From Parendozoicomonas sp. Alg238-R29 (GTDB lineage: Bacteria > Pseudomonadota > Gammaproteobacteria > Pseudomonadales > Endozoicomonadaceae), in assembly GCF_947331445.1 (NCBI RefSeq), contig NZ_CAMZOG010000019.1, positions 1 through 59,722 of the forward strand: 59,722 nucleotides of DNA. Reading direction: 5' to 3'. The translations under genes and the position numbers were made by a program. How positions within the stretch are numbered: position 1 is the first letter of the stretch; every line of letters begins with the position of its first letter. This document shows positions 10,401-18,328 of the stretch, piece by piece. Below the pieces are notes generated by a model, which searched no databases, was not told where the DNA came from, and saw nothing but the letters and a program-made list of their open reading frames with translations.

Positions 10401-11777
10401 TCAGGGGAGTTGTCACTGTTTGATCCTGTATCACAGGAGGTTGTTCCTCTCGGTAATGTCACAGGCATAACGGGAGGAAGTGGCGGTATTGGTGTGGCGA
10501 TGCTCGATGGTACCCTTTACGGCATAGGAACATCAGGGCTTTATACGATTGACCCTGTGAGCCTACAAACCTCATATGTAGCAGACCATACATTGCCTTT
10601 CGACCCATCTGGATTTGGAGGCGGACCAAATGGAATGCTTTATGCCACCAGCTTTGATGGCAATATTCATTCTATACATCCCACGACAGGCGCAACAACC
10701 GCATTGACTAACACGCCTGGAAGCGGGCCAAGCTATTACTATGACCTCGTAGAGTTGGATGGATCTCTTTTCACCGTTGGTTATACATTCAATGAGTGGT
10801 TCGTACACCGTGTTGATATCGATGGAGACGGAAACGTAACGATTGTTCCACTTACGCAAACAGCCCTGACAGACAATCCTTCCCCGTTGCTTGTGCAGGA
10901 TGGACAGTTGTATGGTTTCAATGGCATTAATGAGCTGGTAGCCATTGATAAAACAAATGGGACAGTATCCTCCGTAAGTAATGTGTCTGAACTGAGTTTT
11001 CCAAACGATACAGCTGACTATTTATCTCACTCGACACTTGAAGGAAATGTGCTGACTAACGATATCGGTGCCCAGTCAGTGACATCCATTCTGGATATAA
11101 ACGGCAATGCTGTGACGGTCACCTCGGGAGGTGTCGATGTTGAGACAGCCCATGGTGTGCTGAATATCCGCTCTAACGGCAGTTACACCTATACCCTGAA
11201 TAACCAGGCTGAACAGGTTGATAACCTGGCTCAAGGGGAAACAGCCAACGATCGCTTTGTATACACAACAACAAGTGGCAGTGCGACAGCTCAGGCTGTG
11301 CTGACAGTGAACATAAACGGTGCAGATGAACTGGTAACTGTTGAAAACACTATTGAAGGAAGCAGTCAGAACAATATTCTCACTGGAACTATTGAAAACG
11401 ACAGTATTACCGGTGGTAGTGGGGATGACACCTTAACTGGTGGCAGAGGCATCGACTTCTTTGTTTGGGAAGATGGAGATCAGGGAACATCTTCAACACC
11501 AGCGGTGGATACCGTAACTGACTTTGCGGTAGGTACTCAGGGTGATGTTCTTGATCTCGCTGATCTTTTGCCGGATGGCGCATCGGGGAATCTTGATCAG
11601 TATCTGTCGTTTACAACCACAGATGGCTCAACGACGATTGGCGTGAGTACAACAGCAGGAGGCCCTGTTGTACAGAATATAGTTTTGCAGGATGTCGACC
11701 TTGCGGCGAACTACGGAACAACAGACACAACAGCATTAATCAATAATCTGACCAATGACGGCAACCTGATGAGTTGA
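7497..11777 (+). CDS. Large type I secreted VCBS/LamG/propeller protein with LapA-like N-terminus (cargo 2)
   Basis: A 1426-aa paralogue of cargo 1, starting 10 bp after it with AAGGAAG as ribosome site. Order: retention-like module (about 13-80); seven 15-bp repeats (206-240, EPQAP); VCBS-1 (from 260) interrupted after its YGTLEIQADGTYNY strand by a LamG-type domain (332-384), itself interrupted by a second LamG (about 400-617), after which the first LamG resumes (638-798) and VCBS-1 closes (802-826, FTESFTYTITDS); VCBS-2 (832-945); VCBS-3 split by a beta-propeller (960-1178) and resuming at 1181; RTX repeats (1292-1325); and the C-terminal secretion region. It lacks the extra beta domain found before the RTX repeats in cargos 1 and 3. 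Concanavalin-like LamG domains often bind glycans or protein ligands; the specific target here is unknown. Confidence 0.85.
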   Translation: MDDAVSSNGSVNQTIVVSNVTGILKATDAAGNVRILKAGDTIYPGEVLSVANGNASFLSLDGQEFSLLAGQSFAVPDYTDQQHSGIGATAIGEGEASSNEQVAGGQTGVESNTGLGTPTFRGDNIGLDGNYLSSPVGSDTSSFVASQPQPFSFRGFSGATSAGVEQSDEQSPAPLLEEAAPQLFIQEEPEPTLLSPEVTAAAVAPEPQVSEPQAPEPQAPEPQVPEPQVPEPQAPEPQAPEPTPLAPISYALGVLPDVTASDDTATVNYHVRLNQQTGVLVNDIGSDVAVTQVNGTVISASGASTVLGQYGTLEIQADGTYNYITDNFDLTSDLVASWQFNEATGSRAFSDSAASDQIANNGTLTGDATIVSGGVTGNALRLNVSDVHNPFAGINDSFSNAALLGRYEMDGLDSGTNQVANSVGNNNGSASGGSFNVVTGSSPQGTSHIELNGSNTININTGLSAEATDVTIAFWFRWDGAENRMIASFGQYNIWINDGAIGFNTWAYDNHGISLDDLELAPGSSGLANEWHYVTATFHDGNPTQSTLRIDGIDQSLTNIPGNGYHASNADIHQTLNFGGTNGWHNIRGGVDDLQVFEGTLSNTEATRLYEAARLGSVEAGRAEVGESSEINVPDDGVVEARTITLSFQPDSDNSLVNRQILYEEGDGTSGFIVYIQNNTLYAGAYSNDSGWSGAFLNTSISSLDTSEFHRVTLSLDSSAGSMTAWLDGTQIGQVSNAQSVSGHSGDVSIGASSGEDSASMFHDGSHAGGFTYSGLIDDVRVYDRALTNLEVQVLTDETGDFTESFTYTITDSYESTTTADLDINIQRPQENLAPDANNDVLNVGAGQAVSVNSLVSAGLLGNDSDAEGDSLALTHVGSTDVASSGATSIAGQYGTLLVAADGTYSYVPSNSALGGGVDTFSYTISDGNSTAQATLTVNVLADSFASNDSVSITEQAVPDDVSYLISSSGELSLFDPVSQEVVPLGNVTGITGGSGGIGVAMLDGTLYGIGTSGLYTIDPVSLQTSYVADHTLPFDPSGFGGGPNGMLYATSFDGNIHSIHPTTGATTALTNTPGSGPSYYYDLVELDGSLFTVGYTFNEWFVHRVDIDGDGNVTIVPLTQTALTDNPSPLLVQDGQLYGFNGINELVAIDKTNGTVSSVSNVSELSFPNDTADYLSHSTLEGNVLTNDIGAQSVTSILDINGNAVTVTSGGVDVETAHGVLNIRSNGSYTYTLNNQAEQVDNLAQGETANDRFVYTTTSGSATAQAVLTVNINGADELVTVENTIEGSSQNNILTGTIENDSITGGSGDDTLTGGRGIDFFVWEDGDQGTSSTPAVDTVTDFAVGTQGDVLDLADLLPDGASGNLDQYLSFTTTDGSTTIGVSTTAGGPVVQNIVLQDVDLAANYGTTDTTALINNLTNDGNLMS
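8112..8216 (+). repeat. Seven 15-bp in-frame tandem repeats (cargo 2 linker)
   Basis: GAACCTCAGGCGCCA-type units repeat seven times and encode Glu-Pro-Gln-(Ala/Val)-(Pro/Ser). They occupy the position of the 12-bp repeats in cargo 1 and the 24-bp repeats in cargo 3. Confidence 0.88.
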
Positions 11778-11809
11778 AGGCAGCAGGTTACATGGAAGGA
11801 GCAGCTGGC

Positions 11810-14800
11810 ATGATAAAGGTTGGGGAGATTACAGGAATAGTTTTAGCTGTCACCCCAGACGGTTCCACTCGGGTTTTGGCAAAAGGGAATCTTTTGCAAC
11901 CGGGAGAAACTGTGCAAACAGCGAATGGCAGTTCGGTTGAATTGTTGAACCCTGATGGGAGTGTCACCAATGTGCCTGCCAATAGCTCTTTAGCTGTTCC
12001 TCAACAGGCTGAGAATATTCCAGAAAAGGTTGTTGAGTCTGTGATAAAAGCTGAAGAGCAAAACCCTTCAGCTGGTGAAGAGGCAGAGACTGAGGGGGGA
12101 GGAGGGGCAGAGCTTACTCAGAGTTTTGGAACAACCCCGGCGTTCCAAAATAATATTTTGAACTCCCTGGACGGTACATCTACATCATCTGTTCTGCCAG
12201 AGCAAGGCAAGCCTCTGTTTTCAAGCTTCAACCTTCCAGAAGAAGGCTATGCTGGCAAAGGACTTGGGTCGGTAACCGGAGCACCTCCTATTGCTCAACC
12301 TGTTGCCAATAGCCCGATCGATGTGACTCCACCAGTTACACCACAGCCTTTAGTAAGAGTTGGTGGTACACAGGTTACGACGGCGCTATCTCCTGAGCCG
12401 GATCCTATACCTACTCCTGAGCCGGATCCTGTACCTACTCCTGAGCCGGATCCTGTACCTACTCCGGACCCAGATCCTATTCCTAATATTGCAGCAGCGG
12501 CAGCATCGGACACAGCCAATATATTGTTTGGTGAATCTCTTGTGCAACAGTCGGGCATTTTATTAAACGATGCCGGTACAGGGCTTACCCTCAGAACTGT
12601 GAATGGCGCAACCATTAATGATTCCGGCTCCACTACAATACAGGGTGATTATGGAACCCTGACCATTCAGGATAATGGCTCTTACAGCTATACAGCTGAA
12701 GAGGTTGATATACACAGTGATTTGGTTGCCCACTGGAGTTTTGATCAGCCAGCATCAGAAACCGCTGTGCTTGATCAATCTGGTGTGGACAGTGTTTCTG
12801 ATAATGGTCAGTTGCGTGGTAATGCAGCTATTGTTTCTGGAGGCTTATCCGGAAGTGCGCTCAGGCTGGATGGCATTGGTGATCATGTATCTGTCGGAAA
12901 TATTCACAGTACGAGAGATGATTATAATTACACTGTGGATAATGGAGAAGTTCTCAATACTGATTTTAATGACTATACCAATCAGGGATGGCAGGCCAGT
13001 GGCGCCCATGCTCACCTGGATCCTTCTGGTGGAGGCAGACTAAAAAACTATCAGTCAACCCAAGTATATCGTGATGTTGATACCAGTGATAATACGATTG
13101 AGCAGTATGAACTAACATTTACTCTCTATCATAGCAAGAGTCACGGCACAACCAACATATGGTTGTCATGGAATGGAGAAAATGTCGCTCACTTTTCGCA
13201 GCCAGCAGGCTCTGGTGTTGTTACAACAACGGAAACAGTCATTCTTCAGGCTTCAGGGGATCCAACAACACAGCTGCGTTTTTCACAGGATATTCGCGCC
13301 TTCAGTATCGATAACGTAGTTATTAAAAAAGTACTCCCCGAAGATGCCCCCTTTAACGACTCTGTTGAAGTCGCCCACACCTATGTTGACCCCATTGAAT
13401 CTAATGGAGGCGATGTTGAGGCTAGAACAATAAGCTTTTCATTCCAGCCTGGTGAAGATAACAGCCTGAGTGATCGGCAGGTTCTTTATACAGAAGGCGG
13501 CGGTGACGGTGGTTTTATAATCTATATCCAGAACAACACTCTCTACGCAGGTGCTCATGATGGCGCTAACTGGAGCGGTGAGTATCTCAGTACAGATATT
13601 TCTAATTTGGACAGCAGCCAATGGCATAACGTTGCCCTGACACTTGATGGCAGCGCTGGAACTCTTGAAGCATTTTTAAATGGCGATAGTTTCGGTGTAT
13701 CGAATAGTGCACAAAGCCTGAACGATGCGATCGGTGGTGTTGGAATCGGATCTGCAGGCTCCGTCAATAAATATCATGATGGCGTGCAAGAAGGGTCTTT
13801 CACATTTGATGGCATGATTGATGAAGTGCGGGTTTATGATCGTGTATTGAATAACGCTGAAATAAATACGCTGACTAGCGGTACAGACTCACCCGTAGAA
13901 ACGTTTGACTATGCCATTGAGGATGTTGATGGCGGAACGTCGTCCTCAAGTCTGGCGATTAATCTGAGTTCGTCGCTCAATCTTGCTCCCATAGCTGCAG
14001 ACGACACTTTATCTGTGATGTCAGACCAGTCGGTGTCCGTTAACAGTGTTTCAAGCCTTGGATTACTTGCAAACGACGCAGACCCGGAAGGCGCTACTTT
14101 AAGAGTAACTCAGGTTGATGACACGGCGGTTGATCGTTATGGAACGACCAATATATCCGGTACTTATGGCACGCTGATTATTTCTTCTGATGGCACCTAT
14201 GCCTACACCCCATTTAACAGCGCAATCAATGGTGGGGTTGAAACTTTCAGTTACTCCGTGAGTGATGGTACAACAACATCGACTGCCAATCTCACAGTGA
14301 CTGTTATAGAAGACAGTTTTGCCAATGAAGACAGTGTGACAATCACGGAGTCAGCCTTACCTGAAGGCTCTGTTTATGTGCTTGATGATGTTAACGGCAG
14401 TGGTGTTTCTCTTAGTGTGGTTAATGCTAATACTGGTGAAACCCACCAGTTAGGTGCTATCTCCGGCTCAAGCAATATGTACGCGATAGCTATGTCTCCG
14501 TCGGGAGTACTGTACGGCGCAGACAGCGCCAACCTGTACACGATTGACCCAGCCACTCAGGTTGCGACTGTTGTTGGAGCGCACAGTATTTCAACTGTGA
14601 CCGGATTAACCTTTGCCCCTGATGGTAGTCTCTATGCCAGCGGTTATGACGGTGGAATTTTTCGGGTGAATACCAGTTCAGGAGCAGGAACAAATATTGG
14701 TGATGTATCTGATGCTGGGCAGGAAAATGTATTTGGCGATATCACCTGGCACGATGGGGCTCTCTATACACAGGGGTATGTTTCCTCTCCTCAGGCATAC

Positions 14801-16186
14801 ACATTTGTGCGAATTGAGCCCGATGGCAACAGTTCTAATACCATAGCTTTGCCCAATGCTTTTGATGGAGGCTCCCTTCATGCTTTGACATCCGTTGATG
14901 GTCAGCTGACAGGTGTGACCTGGAGCACCACGTCACCACTGTTGGTTACTATTGATACTGAAACAGGGTTGATCGATGAACGGGTTCTTTCTACAGGAAC
15001 CTATGACCCTGAAAATGCAACCAATGCGGAACAGCTTGTAGAAGGTAATGTGCTGAGCAATGACACGGGCGCAACTTCAGTTAACAGCATTGCCCTTCCT
15101 GATGGGACGTCCCGGGCTGTGGACAGTTCCGGGGTTACGCTTCAGGGCGTATACGGCACGATCACTATAAGGGGCGATGGAAGGTACATTTACAACATTA
15201 ATAATAATCTGGATGCGACAAACAATCTCGCGGCAGGAGAGACCGGTAATGATCGCTTTGTTTATACAGCGACAGATTCTGACGGTAATACCAGCCAGAG
15301 CATTCTCACGGTTTACGTGAATGGAGCCAATGAAGTTGAGATTGCCGACAATGCTATTTTTACCGATTTTACAGTTGTCGATAGTGTTGATGCGTCCAGT
15401 AATAATATTCCTATTGATTTTGCTGTTTCCACCCAGAATGACACTGACCGTATTACCGAAATACGAATAGCAAAACCAGCGGATACGACTTTCGATATTC
15501 CATCCGAGTGGACTGATAATGGCACTGTGACAGGCAACACCGCAGGCAGTCCGGAGCTGGTATGGACAACAACACCAGGAATCAGAGCGGGGCTGACAGA
15601 GATTGATGCTATGGCAGATGGGTTAACTATTTCAGCGCTGACTGGTCAGCGAATCAATATCTCGGTAACAGTCACGGAATATGACGTGTGGGGTAATGCT
15701 TCCAGCGACTGGACTTCTACCTCAGCCATCAGCCTGAATCTTGTGGGTATTGATAACACCCAGACCGGGACATCTGGCACAGATGTTATTAACGGCACAG
15801 CAGACAATGATGAAATCATTGCTGGAGCTGGGAGTGATGTGCTCACCGGTGGTGATAGTCAGGATTTCTTTGTTTGGCAGTCTGGCCATGAGGGAACCGA
15901 GAATAGCCCAACTGTGGACACTATTACCGATTTCCACACCGGTGTAGCTGGCGATGTACTGGATTTGAGAGACCTTCTGCCAGACAATGCTTCCGGGCAT
16001 CTGGATGAATTTCTCAGTTTCAGTTTTGAAAGCGGTGATACAACTATCGGAGTCAGTACTAACGCTGGTGGCCCGGTAGTACAGAATATTGTGCTGGATG
16101 GTGTAGATCTTTCCTCAACCTATGGAACTACAGATGTAACCCAGCTCACCAACCAATTAACCGATAACGGTAATCTTTTGTCCTGA
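11810..16186 (+). CDS. Large type I secreted VCBS/LamG/propeller protein with LapA-like N-terminus (cargo 3)
   Basis: About 1458 aa from the ATG at 11810, preceded by an ideal AAGGAG (11796-11801, 8-nt spacer). The frame also opens at a TTG (11774) overlapping the previous stop and an ATG at 11792, both with poorer sites. Order: retention module (1-75, VLAVTPDGSTRVLAKG, closest of the three to LapA); 24-bp repeats (195-226, PEPDPIPT); VCBS-1 (from 233) split by LamG (303-364), which is split in turn by a different beta-sandwich (383-511, ending FSIDNVVIKK as in carbohydrate-binding-module folds); LamG resumes (536-691) and VCBS-1 closes (694-722); VCBS-2 (724-838); propeller (848-1075) inside VCBS-3 (to 1175); beta domain (1181-1314) shared with cargo 1; RTX and secretion signal (1319-1458). 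No peptidase or hydrolase motif was seen. Confidence 0.85.
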   Translation: MIKVGEITGIVLAVTPDGSTRVLAKGNLLQPGETVQTANGSSVELLNPDGSVTNVPANSSLAVPQQAENIPEKVVESVIKAEEQNPSAGEEAETEGGGGAELTQSFGTTPAFQNNILNSLDGTSTSSVLPEQGKPLFSSFNLPEEGYAGKGLGSVTGAPPIAQPVANSPIDVTPPVTPQPLVRVGGTQVTTALSPEPDPIPTPEPDPVPTPEPDPVPTPDPDPIPNIAAAAASDTANILFGESLVQQSGILLNDAGTGLTLRTVNGATINDSGSTTIQGDYGTLTIQDNGSYSYTAEEVDIHSDLVAHWSFDQPASETAVLDQSGVDSVSDNGQLRGNAAIVSGGLSGSALRLDGIGDHVSVGNIHSTRDDYNYTVDNGEVLNTDFNDYTNQGWQASGAHAHLDPSGGGRLKNYQSTQVYRDVDTSDNTIEQYELTFTLYHSKSHGTTNIWLSWNGENVAHFSQPAGSGVVTTTETVILQASGDPTTQLRFSQDIRAFSIDNVVIKKVLPEDAPFNDSVEVAHTYVDPIESNGGDVEARTISFSFQPGEDNSLSDRQVLYTEGGGDGGFIIYIQNNTLYAGAHDGANWSGEYLSTDISNLDSSQWHNVALTLDGSAGTLEAFLNGDSFGVSNSAQSLNDAIGGVGIGSAGSVNKYHDGVQEGSFTFDGMIDEVRVYDRVLNNAEINTLTSGTDSPVETFDYAIEDVDGGTSSSSLAINLSSSLNLAPIAADDTLSVMSDQSVSVNSVSSLGLLANDADPEGATLRVTQVDDTAVDRYGTTNISGTYGTLIISSDGTYAYTPFNSAINGGVETFSYSVSDGTTTSTANLTVTVIEDSFANEDSVTITESALPEGSVYVLDDVNGSGVSLSVVNANTGETHQLGAISGSSNMYAIAMSPSGVLYGADSANLYTIDPATQVATVVGAHSISTVTGLTFAPDGSLYASGYDGGIFRVNTSSGAGTNIGDVSDAGQENVFGDITWHDGALYTQGYVSSPQAYTFVRIEPDGNSSNTIALPNAFDGGSLHALTSVDGQLTGVTWSTTSPLLVTIDTETGLIDERVLSTGTYDPENATNAEQLVEGNVLSNDTGATSVNSIALPDGTSRAVDSSGVTLQGVYGTITIRGDGRYIYNINNNLDATNNLAAGETGNDRFVYTATDSDGNTSQSILTVYVNGANEVEIADNAIFTDFTVVDSVDASSNNIPIDFAVSTQNDTDRITEIRIAKPADTTFDIPSEWTDNGTVTGNTAGSPELVWTTTPGIRAGLTEIDAMADGLTISALTGQRINISVTVTEYDVWGNASSDWTSTSAISLNLVGIDNTQTGTSGTDVINGTADNDEIIAGAGSDVLTGGDSQDFFVWQSGHEGTENSPTVDTITDFHTGVAGDVLDLRDLLPDNASGHLDEFLSFSFESGDTTIGVSTNAGGPVVQNIVLDGVDLSSTYGTTDVTQLTNQLTDNGNLLS
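12392..12487 (+). repeat. 24-bp in-frame tandem repeats (cargo 3 linker)
   Basis: Three near-identical 24-bp units encoding PEPDP(I/V)PT and a fourth diverged unit lie between the retention module and the first VCBS-type domain. Confidence 0.85.
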
Positions 16187-16232
16187 TTTTGAGCCTATAA
16201 TTCGCTGAAAGAATGGATGAAGAACGTATACG

Positions 16233-16841
16233 ATGATACACCTGTCTAACGCACCTGAAATTGTATTGATCGGGGCTCCCTCCTTATTTGAAATACAGCC
16301 AAAAGTGGAAATCGATGAAATCAGTCATCCCGATTTTCAACATAATCTGGATGTATTGATTGCCAGCCAAAGACGATTCAATGGTGTTGGGATTGCCGCT
16401 CCCCAGGTTGGTTGGTCAGCCCGAGTCATGACCTTTGGTATTGATAAACAAAACACCCGCTACCCTGATGCGACAGCTTATCCAATTGAATGCTGGATAA
16501 ACCCAGAGATAACCTGGTTCAGCGAAGACACTGTTTGGACTTGGGAAGGGTGCTTGTCTGTGCCTGACTCCAGAGGTTGGATTGAACGCCCTGCCAGTAT
16601 TCACCTCAAAGGCTTGAACCGTCATGGTGAGCCAATCGAAAAAGAGATTGATGGATTTATGGCCAGGGTTGTTCAACATGAACAAGACCATTTGGATGGA
16701 ATACTTTTTCCTTCCCAGGTCAGTTCACCAGAACTAATGATTCCTTTCCCATGCTTTGAACAACAGAAAAACTGGGCTGATGACTGGCCTACTCCGGGAG
16801 CTCATGTGACTCGTCCTGGAGGAGTTTCTCCCCATCGCTGA
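16233..16841 (+). CDS. Peptide deformylase paralogue
   Basis: A 202-aa metal-dependent deformylase that removes the formyl group from nascent N-terminal methionine. All three family motifs are intact: GVGIAAPQ (51-58), EGCLS (105-109, metal-binding Cys) and HEQDH (149-153, metal-binding His pair with catalytic Glu). It is slightly longer than housekeeping Def (about 170 aa), with extra residues at both ends. It follows cargo 3 by 46 bp without a terminator and precedes the TolC gene, so it appears co-transcribed with the secretion locus. No fmt neighbour is present, so it is probably a second copy rather than the primary def; that is inference. The ribosome site is weak. Confidence 0.9.
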   Translation: MIHLSNAPEIVLIGAPSLFEIQPKVEIDEISHPDFQHNLDVLIASQRRFNGVGIAAPQVGWSARVMTFGIDKQNTRYPDATAYPIECWINPEITWFSEDTVWTWEGCLSVPDSRGWIERPASIHLKGLNRHGEPIEKEIDGFMARVVQHEQDHLDGILFPSQVSSPELMIPFPCFEQQKNWADDWPTPGAHVTRPGGVSPHR

Positions 16842-16957
16842 TATCCCTTCTAAACTGAGTACCAATAGCAGTCGATAACGTTATGAATGTTATGTCCGCA
16901 AATTAAAGATTTTGGGGGCAGGTTTTTCACGCTGCAGTTTAATACGAGGGTCCAGGG

Positions 16958-18328
16958 ATGGGACGCTGCTTTACCGCTGCTAAAGGTATGTTTGGGGGCG
17001 TGGTACTTTGTGCCTTCAGCTCGCTTTTTCAGAATGTCAGGGCTGATACCCTTCAGGAAACGATTTCGTATACCATCGAAACCAATCCGGAAGTGCTTAT
17101 CAGCATGAATCGCTTCCGGGCGTCTGAAGAACTAATTGCTATTGAGCGTGCTGGTTATTTGCCAAAGCTTGGAGTCAGTGGTCGTACCGGCTGGCAGCGT
17201 AAACACAGCAAGATTTCTGGCGGAAATTCTAAAACCACAGACCGTATCGGCGAAGCCACTTTCGCTATTCAGCAGATGCTGTTTGATGGATTTCAAACCA
17301 GTAATCGCCTTGAGGGAGCCCGAATGGACTCCCAGTCCCGCTCATTAATGATGCACGCCCGGGCTGAAAGTGTGGCTCTTAGCGTGGTGGAGGTTTATCT
17401 CAAAGTTATCCGTTCAGAGCAACTGGTGGAGCTGGCTAGAGAGAACCTTGCGGTTCATGATGAGATTTACGACCAGATTCATGCCAGAACAGATAGCGGC
17501 CTTTCCCGTAGCTCTGATCTTGAGCAGATTCGCAGCCGCCGGGCCAGAGCTAGCGCCAATCTGGTTACCGCAATTAATACCTTGTCTAATGGTCGCAGTG
17601 AATACTTCAGCGTGGTGAACCGTAAACCTACTGGACTGGTTATGCCTGAGCTGGATATTTCTATGCTTCCGGTGACTTTGGATGAGGCCATGGCTATGGC
17701 CGGGCAGAATAATCCGGCCATTCAGGCAGCCAGCTTTGATATCAAAACCTATGAATCTCAGGCTAATGCCACTAAGAGCAGTTTCCTTCCTCAGCTGGAC
17801 TTGGAGGTTGGCCAAACCTGGAGCGATATTCGTTCCGATATTCCCACCGCAGATGGGCGTACAGATACTCTCAGCGCCATGCTGAACTTCTCTTACAATA
17901 TTTATAACGGAGGTGCAGATCAGGCTCGCCGTAAAGAAGCGGCCTGGAAAGTAGAAGAGGCGCGGGCATCCCGAGAATTAAGCTATCGGAATGTCACCAG
18001 GGATTTGCGTCTGGCATGGGATGCTTTTGTTTATATGGATGGGCAGGTGACTTATTTGAAAGAACATATCACTGCCAGCCGTGAAGTCGCCAAGGCTTAT
18101 CAACAGCAGTTTCGCTTAGGGAAGCGCTCTCTCCTTGATTTGCTGGACACCGAAAATGAACTGTTTCAATCCCAGAGAGAGTTCATTGAAGCCGTTCATG
18201 AAGAGCTGTTTTCCCGTTACCGCGTGCTGCAGGGGACAGGGCAGCTTCTGGACAGCGTGAATGTAGATCTTCCAATGATGCTTCAGGCTGAAATGAACTT
18301 CAGAGCAACCCTTCCTGGGGATCAATAA
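16958..18328 (+). CDS. TolC-family outer membrane channel of type I secretion (LapE-like)
   Basis: A 456-aa outer membrane efflux protein completing the ABC/HlyD/TolC export path. It has a signal peptide (h-region about 11-24, cleavage near VRA-DT at about 30), then the twofold repeat of long helices with the typical TolC opening (LQETISYTIETNPEVLISMNRFRASEE) and a second repeat from about 225. The late motif QQFRLGKRSLLDLLDTENELFQSQREF is diagnostic of the TolC/type I subfamily (quoted here as its start, QQFRLGKRSLLDLLD, and its continuation). The start is supported by GAGG at 16946-16949. The 3' end overlaps a convergent gene by 29 bp. Confidence 0.9.
   Translation: MGRCFTAAKGMFGGVVLCAFSSLFQNVRADTLQETISYTIETNPEVLISMNRFRASEELIAIERAGYLPKLGVSGRTGWQRKHSKISGGNSKTTDRIGEATFAIQQMLFDGFQTSNRLEGARMDSQSRSLMMHARAESVALSVVEVYLKVIRSEQLVELARENLAVHDEIYDQIHARTDSGLSRSSDLEQIRSRRARASANLVTAINTLSNGRSEYFSVVNRKPTGLVMPELDISMLPVTLDEAMAMAGQNNPAIQAASFDIKTYESQANATKSSFLPQLDLEVGQTWSDIRSDIPTADGRTDTLSAMLNFSYNIYNGGADQARRKEAAWKVEEARASRELSYRNVTRDLRLAWDAFVYMDGQVTYLKEHITASREVAKAYQQQFRLGKRSLLDLLDTENELFQSQREFIEAVHEELFSRYRVLQGTGQLLDSVNVDLPMMLQAEMNFRATLPGDQ

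Noticed and set aside
11774-11809. TTG start for cargo 3 overlapping the cargo 2 stop
   Set aside because: The ATG at 11810 has an ideal AAGGAG and begins exactly at the conserved retention module; the TTG has no better site.
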